From positions 372,001 to 436,000 of the forward strand of contig JALQBC010000036.1 of the NCBI GenBank assembly GCA_023375675.1: a DNA stretch of 64,000 nt, in the 5' to 3' direction. The notes beneath the pieces are model-generated. The model was given only the letters and a program-made list of their open reading frames with translations. It was not told where the DNA came from and made no database searches. The DNA is from Cytospora piceicola. Lineage: Eukaryota; Ascomycota; Sordariomycetes; Diaporthales; Cytosporaceae. Shown piece after piece: positions 54,891 through 64,000 of this stretch. Position numbers and translations under genes: made by a program. Each line of letters opens with the position of its first letter. The stretch's first letter is position 1.

Positions 54891-56815
54891 TCAGCGAATA
54901 ATGCCCCAGTCCGAAAGGCGACCTCCCCCGTCGCTGTCCTCCCTCGTCCCCGGTTTTCGCCCGAACACGTTCCAGAACCGCAACGTCTCGTCGCCGGCGC
55001 CAGTGACGATGGTTCTGCCGTCTGGGCTCATGGCGAGGTACAGGACTCGGTACGTATGGCCCGTGAGGCTGACAACTTGGGTCATGGACGGGTACTTCCA
55101 CACGACAATCTGGTTTTGGCTGTATCCGTGCGTCGACACGATCTCGTTTGAGTTTTTGGACCAGGATATGTTGCAGACTTGACTCCCAGTGTCGACTTCA
55201 TTGATGACGGATCCCCTGAGCGTGTCGTGAAAGATTATTCGACGGTCGGCCGTGCCACCACCGGATGCGAGTAGACCTCTCTGATGTGGCGACCAGGCAA
55301 TGGCCTTGACTGCCGCGGTGTGATCTGAGAATTTCCACAGCGGAGTCTCGTTGAGCCCGTCCCAGACCATCAACTTGTTGTCGTTACCGCCGGATGCTAG
55401 CTGCCCATCGTCTGGGTTCCATTTCAGACCACATACCTCTTGCTTGTGGCCGACCAATTTCCGCACCCATTGGTCCGGTCTGCGGACATCCCGGTGGTAT
55501 ATCAACCGATCACGAGACCCCGAGGTTAGTATGTGAGAGTTCCATGCCAGTGAACCGACCCTACCAGTGTGCCCGGTCATAGTCCTCAAGCGCCGCGTCC
55601 TCTCAGCATCCCAGATTTGAACCAGACCCTTGCTAGTGCCAATAGCGATATGAGTGCCTTTTTGTATCCAGGACACGCTCGTAACGGTATCGTCCTCGAG
55701 TGTACAGAGCTTGTTCACCTTGCTGGTCTGAGCATTCCACATGTAAACACTCGAGCCGAGCCCGACGCCCAAGACGTTAGCTGAGCCCCAGTCGACCAAG
55801 TTCAGGTAGAAGTCATCTGCCAGCTCTGGAGCATCCAAGACCTTGTACGGTACTTTGCTGACCGCTCTCGGTTGCCGCCTTGGACTTAGTAGCATCTGCT
55901 GACTCCCAAACCTCACGGGTGACAAGCTGTAGATCTCGGCTCTGGTGTCCAAGTTGGGGCCATGCCGACTTTGAGGAGTTCTTGAGGGGGTGATGTTACC
56001 CGCGATACCGCTGTGGTTGCGCGGCGACATGTATGTGAACAAGTTTTTATGGGGCGTGGATGGAGTCATGGTTGGTGGCAAGGATGGAGCAGGGGCGGCT
56101 GGCGGTGTGTTGGACCTTGCGCCGCCCTCATATCGATTTGCAGAACGTGAAGATCCTTGCTCCGGGGACATTGATCGAGGAGTGGCCTGCGGTATCGAGC
56201 CCTCAAAAAGCTCGGAACGGAGTAGCGAGTTGTATGTCCGGTTTGCTTGCTCGGCTAGACTGCATGTCAGTCCGGAATACTGACTATACGTCTTGGCAAG
56301 ATCGACTCACTCTTCTGGAAATTTAGTTCGCCATGAGAGGGCCTTTTGGACCTCGCCGCAGTGGGAGTTCCTGGCTCATGAAGACTGTAGCTAGCCAGGA
56401 GATCTTGACCATTCCTTGTGGGAATGAACCTGTATCATTGCGTCAGCTCCGTCCCATCCTCACCACAAGTGGCATGTGGGTCGCCTTACCTGTCGCCGTT
56501 CACTCTCTGCCGTTTCCTACGCGGACTACCGCCTGGAGTTGACTCCCGCTGTGAGCGATCCGCCTGCCGGCGTAACTCTTGATCCACAGCATCAACATCC
56601 AAGCCAGCCCTCCCGACGTCTCTGGTCCGTTCGACCGTTCTCGATGATCTCGAGCTCCTTATATCAGCACTGTTCTTGGGCTCTAGGTGAGCGCGATCTG
56701 GTGGTGGAGGAGTTGCCATCCTGCCAGGGGTTTGTGCAATACTGCCTGAGGCTGAACAACCCCTCTTCGACGCGGAAACCCCACCGCTTCCTAAGTCGTC
56801 TGGATCGAGTGTCAT
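54891..56815 (-). CDS. cdh1: APC/C co-activator Cdh1 (fizzy-related)
   Basis: Three exons (56490-56815, 56311-56429, 54891-56254) give 602 codons in frame. Cdh1 brings substrates to the anaphase-promoting complex from late mitosis through G1. The C-box DRFIPTR (residues 108-114) is split by intron 1, whose donor lies inside the Arg109 codon. RTYNSLLRSELFEGSIPQAT, NLFTYMSP and KVPYKVLDAPELADDFYLNL lead into a seven-blade WD40 propeller (GHTGRVGSLAWN, GHKQEVCGLKWNPDDGQLAS, DHTAAVKAIAWSP, GHTYRVLYLAMSPDGRTIVT). The protein ends SDWGIIR with the C-terminal IR tail that binds Cdc27/APC3. Many SP/TP sites in the N-terminal half fit inhibition by CDK phosphorylation, as known for the family. KVPYKVLDAPEL and RTYNSLLRSELFE separate it from Cdc20. 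Confidence 0.95.
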
Positions 56816-59800
56816 GTTGTTTTCAAAGAAGTTATTAAATATGCACGCGACAGAATTAGACTGGTCTTTGGGCCACTAGGGTGACCTGGACCAGGCGACG
56901 CCCGTGTTTTGGTGGAACAGATCGCTCGGGTCCTGGAGCCGTTGTAGGGTGTTTGGCGGGGGATTTGTATCGCGCCTTCTAGGTCCAAAGGTGGTTTGAG
57001 GGGGTCCAGGTGTCGAGGATAGTCGATAGATAGACCGGTAGTTTTGGTTGAGCAAGGAAGAGAGTGACTGAGAGCTAGTCTGGATGCACCTTTCGTCTTA
57101 TGTAGCTGGTGCCAAATTGAAGCGTTGTCGGGTCGATCGCATCGCTACTAGCACAACAATGTCGCTCCAAACACATATAATAGGACAGCAATGTCGTCGC
57201 AAGCAATGTTGAGGCTGGTTGAGGAGTGGTGGTTGCTATTGTTAGTGGCCGATTCACCGGTGTTCGTCGTTGTCAAGCGATTTGAATGGAGCTCGTCGTT
57301 GGCGACAATAGGGTTCGGCCTGGAGAGTTGGGACAGGATGAAGTCGCTGGGGCTGGCAATGTAAACTGCTAAGGAAGGCGGTGCAGGCAGGTGCAAGGCA
57401 CGGGAGGACCCTTCCCAATCAGAGCTGGTGCGCGCTGTAGGTGAGAGCCAAAAAGGGCCTAGCGTGACTCAGGTGTTTTGGCACTTCCTCCTGCAAAACA
57501 ACCTGACAACCTGGAAAGGAAGACACGACCACAACAGCCATAACCCATAACCACAATTACAACCTAATGACAACAATGAGTGTGTTATGGACGGGAGTCA
57601 TTCCTCTCCTTCAAATTGATTGACATGTATGATGTGGGTCCACATTTAATGGTGATGGTACAATCCATACAATCACCGTTGTTGTCATTATCACATGAGA
57701 CTCGTCCAAACAATGTTTGTTCCTGCCGCGCTGGCTGCGATTGCTGGTCTTCGTTGAGGATTATACGGTTACGGAGTGTTATGGTAGCGCGCCCACGTAC
57801 AGGATGATGCATCAGTTGAGGTGGCTGGTACCGGCACTCATAACATGGAAACGATCACCATTTTCCCTCCCTCCCTTGACAACGAGATGACGAGCGTTAC
57901 GAACTACAATGGCTTCAGTTTTGCAACTTGCGTGGCGTCGTCTTTTGTCATTATCCCATACAGTAGCATCAATTGTTGTCGTCTTGCCTCAGTCTCCCTT
58001 CCGTGTCCCTGGGTTTGGGAGAGACCTTTCAAGATTGCACGGGCTCTCTCCAACCTGGTATTCGAGACACTTTCAGCACGGTTGTGAAGCATGGCACACG
58101 AAAGGGCCCAACATTGTGGCAACATTGTGGCCTATTGTTATTGCTTTGCAGCCATGTCGCGTCAACGTCTGCTGCGATGCTTCTTCCAGGTCTGACGCTG
58201 TGTATGTAGTGTATGTGTGTGCGGGGTGGGGGTTTGCGCGACACTTGTCCAGTTTATCTTTAAAGCACGTTTGCGGCGGCGGAACGAAGGAGGGGCATTG
58301 TTTACTTTTTTGCATCTGGCAGAACACGGTAAATCCAGAAGCTAATGCAGGCCACCCTGTCGCCTGGGAAGCTCGGAACGTCTATCCAGTGGTTGGACTC
58401 CGCAAACGGCCAGTCAGTCAAACGCGTTCCGAATGGGCGCGTTCATCTGGCATCGATAGCCGAATTATCTGACTCAGGGGGTTGAATTGGCCTGGCTTGC
58501 TTTTGGCTCTGTAGACGCGCCTTTGCACGCCGCCTGATAAAGCTCCAGCCCGCTCCAACGGCCGCCCAGCTCGGACGCCACACCACGCTTCATGATAAAC
58601 GCGCCGTTTTCGCGTCTGATTTAATTTAAGGAGATCCCCCACCAAGCACACTTGAATAACATCGGGCCCGGTCCGTCAAAGAAAGAAAAATCAACAGGTA
58701 CACATCGACAGTCTGATAGGACATTGGCCGTTTTCGGTGTACAACCAATCCATTTCTTTCAAGATCACTTACTACTGAGGTAGGTAGGTACCTAGGTAAC
58801 CTTGGAACTTCTAAGTACTTCAATATCACGCTTCAATATCAGTTCGATTGCAAGTGAAAACCGCTGGCCCCCAAGTATAGACTCAAGTAGAGAATTGGAA
58901 ATGCTGCTCTGGCTCCTCAGAGGAAGGGGGTTAGGGGTCCCCTTTACGGCACATCCCTTCCGATGCTCCGCAGCGTGGGCCAAGCAAGATAACCTCGAGA
59001 TGCTTAATTACAGCCGAGGACCGTGCACGACTATTCAAAGCTGGACCGTTCACCCGATGAATCGGCTGCACAAACTCCTACCAAACTATCGATCTGAGCC
59101 TATATTTTCCAGATAGACGGATCGGGCCCACTCCACGAACTCGGCCCTTGGCATTTGTTATCAAACAACGATATACCCTACTGCCTTCCGGCCCTTGCTT
59201 GCAATTCACCCAAACCGAACTCCTCTTCAGGATCCACGACTGTTATCACAGCTAAGATTCGGCCAGAAAGCTGCCAGCACGACAGCACGACAGCACCCAG
59301 TACTGTTAATGCTCTGATGAAGGTGAACGGGCCTTCGATGAACAGCCTATCACCTGCACGCCTGAGACGACAGGTGAATATGCAGGTACTGCCTTTCACG
59401 AAGTCGTGCCACAGCGGAAGCATTAGAGCCAGCCTGCCAGAAATAACGACTTACCGGTATCTACAAGCCATGAAAGTCCCAGATGTTCAACAGGCTGGAA
59501 GTGCCACCGTTTAGGAACAAACCCAGAAGACATCCTATGTGGTGTTTCGGGGCTGGGAAGACAGTCATCTACAATGTCTCGAGTACATCTGTTCAAACTT
59601 ACCCTTATGTCTCGTATTGTTGCTTCTTCTTTTTCCTCTTCTTCTTCCTCTTCTTCTTCTTCTTCTTGTTTTGTGTTCCTCTTTCTTCACGGTATCCTCG
59701 GGCTGTAAGCATCGAGACGACGTTGCGCCACTTAACGCCTCACGTGTGCAATATATCACTGCTCGCTGCAACCCGTCTTTACCCCTACACCTATAACATG

Positions 59801-60958
59801 TTTCCCTATGTGCTACTATACCCATCCATGCCATACACAGAAAAGCACAATGATAAGACGTCCGTCCGAGTTCTGTTACATCTTCTACCAACCAGTATGC
59901 TGTTGGGCAAGAAACCGCATGACCAGAAGCAATTCCCCATGCCGTTAATATGCAATTTCTTTTCGTCGTGGATACACTCGATGAGTGGCTCCCTGGAGAC
60001 CTTTCCCACGATCGATGATTCACACAATGATCCCATAGGGAACCCGGGCCCATGACGTTCCTGCCCCTCTGGGAGGATGCCTTGCCCCAGAAACCCAATT
60101 ACACCTGGAATGAGTGGGCGGAGACACTTGACTTCAGGAGGATTGCGGTGCGAGAGATATATATCGACATCACTCCTCGCTTGGTCAAAGCGCGGCGTGC
60201 CCGCAGATGATCAGAGCAAGCCATGCACAGCGGTGTGTGGCTGTATCTGCAGGCACACCGTTACATGTTGTCTTGCGATCTGCGGGTACCTGCTCATCAT
60301 CGACCACAGATGTCTCGGTGGGCCGGCTTGTATGACGGTGGCGCTCGTTGCAGTACTGTGTACAACGTCGCGTGAGGCCTTGCGATGCCTCCTCGGCTAA
60401 GCCCGTTGCGAGTCAGTAAGCAATATCACTCGTCCGGTCAGTGACTGGGTTTGCTTGTCGAGATGTCCTTGTGTCGCGGCGGAGGTTCCGTGCGACGGAA
60501 CCAAGTATCCGCCATCCGAACAAAGCTTGTCTTCTACCCTTCATGCTGGGAAGCAAAGAGCCTCTGGCTTCGTCGCCCAAATGGCCAGCTTCAGTTTGCT
60601 TATTACCTGTGGTGCTGTAGTTAAAACAGTAGGGGGTTAAGATTTGCTCTGTGATAGTCTGGTCAATTTCTAGTGTGGCGCTCACATTAACCTCCTTCTA
60701 GACAGACACGCACCCACAATACCAATCCGGTACCCACAATGCTTTACGAACGATCCAATTCCGATGTACCGAAAAACATCCCGGTAAATTTGTCATCGTC
60801 ATCCGCTAAATACGTCTACAGGTGCTGCAGCAAATATATATCCGGCCATGGACAGTATATGTTGCCCTCAGGGGTTTCTCCAGATTCTTTCCTGACCTTC
60901 CCTCGCTCGTCCAAAGTCATAAGAGTAGTCATTACATGCGTACGTGGCCGTTCCTCGA
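56816..60958. other. Long divergent intergenic region between cdh1 and the RGS-LOV gene
   Basis: This 4.1-kb region serves as the upstream side of two divergent genes. No intact gene is seen. Features are a TAGGTAGGTACCTAGGTAAC palindrome cluster (58,780-58,800), a CTT-rich tract (59,622-59,667) and a minus-strand frame with a hydrophobic segment (59,178-59,423) of unknown meaning. Confidence 0.5.
59622..59667. repeat. CTT-rich pyrimidine tract
   Basis: This is a nearly pure C/T tract with many tandem CTT units on the plus strand, in noncoding DNA about 1.3 kb upstream of the RGS-LOV start. Confidence 0.75.
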
Positions 60959-63900
60959 ATGGCGGACACTCAGGACAAGCCTGTGATCAAAGGGGTTCGC
61001 CGCGCCTCATTCGCTCGCGCTCTCCACGTGCCAGCCATTGGCCGACGGAAACCATTCCAGATCGCAGAGGACACCCACCGCACTTCTTCCCCAAGCCAAG
61101 AACATGCCGACAATTCGCCTCAGCGCCTTTCCACTCCCCAGCACCTTTCCAGCCCCCAGCGCCTTTCCAGTCCCCAGCAAGATTCCTTCTCTATCGAGTC
61201 TCCCCGTGTTGGCAACCATGACGATGAAGGCGCGGCAATTCCAGACATTCCTTTGCGAAGACTCCCCAACACGAACAGGTCTGATATAGACTATAGTGGA
61301 TCGCGGCTTGCTATGCTAGAACAAATTTTGGCAGAGGGCGGTTCGCAAGAGCTCCTGAACGATCACCAGTCTGGGCCTATCAATCCTAATTCCGTGGCGT
61401 CGAGGGGAAGTTCGAGGTATGGTGCCCAGTTGACTGCGTTTTGGGAACCGCCTCACCTTTCCCAATCGAAGGACTCACGAGAACGCAGTCTTCCCAACGG
61501 CCCAGAAACACCACCTCCGCCATCGACTATGCGTGGAGCATCCCCCGAGTTTCTGGCAGCACCACTGCTGCCGCCTTGGCGTGAGAGCCACTCGGCCCCC
61601 CCGTCGACTGCAGGTTCTGTTGTGTCATCCCAAGACACTTTGTCGCAATCCACGTATCGGAGGGGTTCCCAAGATACTATGTCGCAATCCACGTATCGAA
61701 GGGGCTCCCATGATCGAGCCACCATCGGCTCGTCCATAGCCTCAGTCTCCCTGCAGACCGATCTAGCGCTACCGGCGCTGCAGACAAAAGGTGCAGACGA
61801 GATAGGCGATGCCCTAGAGCCTGTTGCAGAAGAAGACGTAGAGCCGGGAAGCTTCGACCTGGTCGTCCCCGCAACCAACATCGCTATGTACAATCTTGAG
61901 CGGCGGTCCGAGTTATTGTTTTCAGTGGACCATCTGCGGGTGATTTTCGATGATCCGATCTTGTTGCACAGGTTCACGAATTTCGTGAACACGTATCGGC
62001 CTCGGTCGGTACCACTGCTACGTTACTACCTCGATGCGCTGAAGGCGATCAGGGCTATGGAATGGATCAACAGCACCATCTCCAACCGTCTACACCTGGA
62101 TGGACACGACTTTTCTGCCAATGGACCCCCAAAATCGACGGAGAACGAATCCCTCAGGGGGGTGTCGGAGGCCGCCTTCGAGGCACTCGCACGGCACGAG
62201 CTACCTGCTTACATTACGCATGTGTGGACGGAGATCGTCGAGATGTCCATGAAGAGACGGATCACAGGGACGCTACCAGCGCATCTTCGTCATATGAGCG
62301 ATGGTCTGGCCGAGGTGTTTTGCATCACTGACCCGTCCAGGCCAGATAACCCAATCGTGTTTACTTCTGAGGGTGAGTGCCCAGATATCCCAACGAACCG
62401 AACAGGGTGGATCATACTAACAAGTGACTTGCAGAATTCAACCGAACCACCCAATATGGCCTTGACTATGTGATAGGGCGGAACTGCCGGTTCCTCCAAG
62501 GCCCGAAGACAAACCCCTTCTCTGTCAAGCGGATCCGGGACAACCTGGAGCAGGGGAAAGTGCATTCTGAGACGTTCTTGAATTACAGGCGAGATGGCTC
62601 GCCCTTTATGAATCTACTCATGTGCGCGCCTTTGATGGATTCTAAGGGCAAAGTTCGGTATTTCCTGGGCGCGCAGGTCGACGTTTCAGGGCTGGCGAAA
62701 GGCTGTTCTGGACTCGAGTCTCTCAGGAGGCTGGTGGACCAGAATGACGAGGATCAGAATCGATTGTTCCCTGCTCAGGGCCCACAGGAAAGCCTTACAG
62801 ACGACCGCCCCAAACAGGACAGCGGCGCAGATGGTAGCAATGGTGGTGCAACATCAGTTGGCACGGCGGCCGCGGCATCAACAGTTAAGCAAGCCCCCGG
62901 ATCAGGCGAGAACGAAGAGGACGACTTCCGCCTGCTCTGTGAGACCTTCAATGGCCAGGAGCTCGAGACGGCTAGGCGTTTCGGTGGTCGGATGCACCGG
63001 TCCCAGCAGGAGCAGGTCCAGCACCTCGAGACCGTCTCGAACTGGAACAAGCGCCGTGTGGTCATCCACGACAGCAGCGAGGACTCGCCGCCCCCGACGT
63101 CCCGACAACAATACAACGGCACGGACTCTTACGGCTTCAACGGGGACTTCACCCCAGCCTCACCCCGGGCCCCAGCTTCCGCCACCTCCCCTCCTCCCCA
63201 GGCCGCGTCCGCAGCCACCGCGGGCCTGCGCGGCACTCGGGTGCCGGCCATCTACGAGAACTACCTCATCGTGCGGCCGTACCCGTCGCTGCGCATCCTC
63301 TTCGCCTCGCCGTCCCTGCGCGTGCCGGGCATCCTGCAGAGCCACCTCATGAGCCGGGTCGGCGGGTCGCGGCGCGTCCAGGAGGAGCTGGAGCAGGCCT
63401 TCGCCATGGGCCAGGGCGTCACGGCCAAGGTGAAGTGGGTCTCCGGGGGGGCGCGGGGCGACGCGGGCAAGGAGGGCCGGCCGCGGTGGATCCACTGCAC
63501 GCCCCTCATCGGCTCCAACGGCGGCGTCGGCGTCTGGATGGTCGTCATCGTCGACGAGGACGAGCCCGGCGGCGCGGAGCAGCCCGACGAGGGCGGCGGC
63601 CGCCGCCAGAGGAGGGACGTCTCGTCGCCGGCCTTCAACGGCAAGGGAGGGGGCGGCGGCGGCGGCCGCCACCGGTCGTCCGACAGGCGCAGGGAGCACC
63701 GCGACAGCTCCCTGTGGGACTCCATGTCCCTGAACGACTTCGCCGCCATGAACAGCCTCCCGGAGGACGAGGAGCTCCGGCAGCACGTCAGGGAGATGTT
63801 CGGGGACGTCAGGAGGCGCGAGCGGGCGGCGCGCGGCGAGAGGGGGGGCAAGGACGTGCGCTACGACGACCCCAGGGCGAGGACGAATGGCGGGAGCGAC

Positions 63901-64000
63901 ATGGTGGGCTACAGGGCAGCTGATCTGCGCAGGTGGGACCGGGCTGGGAGTAGTGCTGGTGGTAGCCGGGCGAGCTCGCCGTATACGCTTCGGGTCGGGG
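60959..64000 (+). CDS. RGS-LOV blue-light photoreceptor (BcLOV4-like), partial at right edge
   Basis: Exons are 60959-62372 and 62435 to beyond the edge; the intron (GTGAGT donor, TACTAAC branch, GCAG acceptor) keeps the frame. The ATG at 60,959 is the first in frame. Residues 1-300 are disordered, with SSPQRLSSPQ repeats. An RGS domain lies at about 312-437 (RRSELLFSVDHLRVIFDDPI, HRFTNFVNTYRP, LPAYITHVWTEIVEMSM). A LOV domain follows at about 447-560: FCITDPSRPDNPIVFTS, then GRNCRFLQ with photoactive Cys489, FLNYRRDGSPFMNLLMCAP and KVRYFLGAQVDVSGL. Next come an acidic linker and a third ordered region (YENYLIVRPYPSLRILFAS, RWIHCTPLIGSNGGVGVWMV) that reads like a degenerate PAS fold. This order is that of fungal RGS-LOV proteins such as Botrytis BcLOV4, which bind anionic membrane lipids in blue light. 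RGS domains speed GTP hydrolysis by G-alpha. The C-terminus is outside the window. Confidence 0.93.
61627..61711 (+). repeat. 39-bp coding tandem duplication in the RGS-LOV gene
   Basis: Two adjacent copies, differing at a few mostly silent or conservative positions, encode QDTLSQSTYRRGS and QDTMSQSTYRRGS in the disordered region before the RGS domain. Confidence 0.85.

Noticed and set aside
56486..56815. Separate small protein upstream of the WD40 frame
   Set aside because: It is exon 1 of cdh1: splicing joins it through the C-box DRFIPTR to the WD40 exon in frame.
62744..63923. Ser/Arg- and Gly/Arg-rich frames in the right-hand end on both strands
   Set aside because: They are shadows of the GC-rich second exon of the RGS-LOV gene, which stays open in its own frame to the edge.

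Overview
The window is nuclear DNA of a filamentous ascomycete, most likely a Sordariomycete. The genes carry many short introns (about 46-200 nt) with GTRNGT donors, CTAAC-like branch sites and CAG/TAG acceptors. Coding regions favour C or G at the third codon position. Intergenic DNA is 1-4 kb long, often pyrimidine-tracted, and studded with a TACCTAGGTA palindrome. I recognise 17 protein-coding genes, one decayed gene and several low-complexity or orphan frames. I saw no rRNA gene, tRNA gene, CRISPR array or intact transposon. All exon joins were built by eye from splice signals, reading frame and family similarity. No transcript evidence was available.

Layout, left to right. The 5' end of glycogen synthase (-) runs off the left edge. 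After 2.6 kb of noncoding DNA comes an orphan protein with three CCHC-like zinc knuckles (+, 3.1-3.9 kb). Next are a Ctk1/CDK12-type RNA polymerase II CTD kinase (+, 6.5-10.2 kb) and, convergent to it, an Nrp1-like RNA-binding protein (-, 12.3-14.6 kb) made of an exonuclease-like fold, an RRM and two RanBP2 zinc fingers. A plant-type pathogen-related (SnoaL-like) protein (-, 18.3-19.6 kb), a Bmt6-like 25S rRNA methyltransferase (+, 22.7-24.0 kb) and a fungal protein of unknown function (+, 26.0-27.7 kb) follow.

The central block is almost all on the minus strand: an F-box-like acidic protein (28.8-31.3 kb), the histone chaperone/HAT-B subunit Hat2 (32.3-33.8 kb), two neighbouring proline/serine-rich repeat proteins (34.5-40.0 kb), a glycine-rich RRM protein (41.8-43.2 kb) and a secreted glutaminase GtaA (44.3-47.1 kb). 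A frameshifted short-chain dehydrogenase relic lies at 49.0-49.7 kb beside the NatB catalytic subunit Nat3/Naa20 (-). A coiled-coil orphan (+, 51.7-52.9 kb), the APC/C activator Cdh1 (-, 54.9-56.8 kb) and an RGS-LOV photoreceptor (+, from 61.0 kb, running off the right edge) complete the window.

The genes form no obvious pathway cluster. Most are housekeeping functions in transcription, chromatin, translation, protein acetylation, the cell cycle and glycogen synthesis, with lineage-specific repeat-rich proteins between them. The most notable items are the RGS-LOV blue-light receptor, the repeat protein whose C-terminus carries a candidate PP1-docking pair (SILR plus KRVRF), the Nrp1 protein whose exonuclease domain has lost its first catalytic acidic pair, and the three-knuckle orphan.
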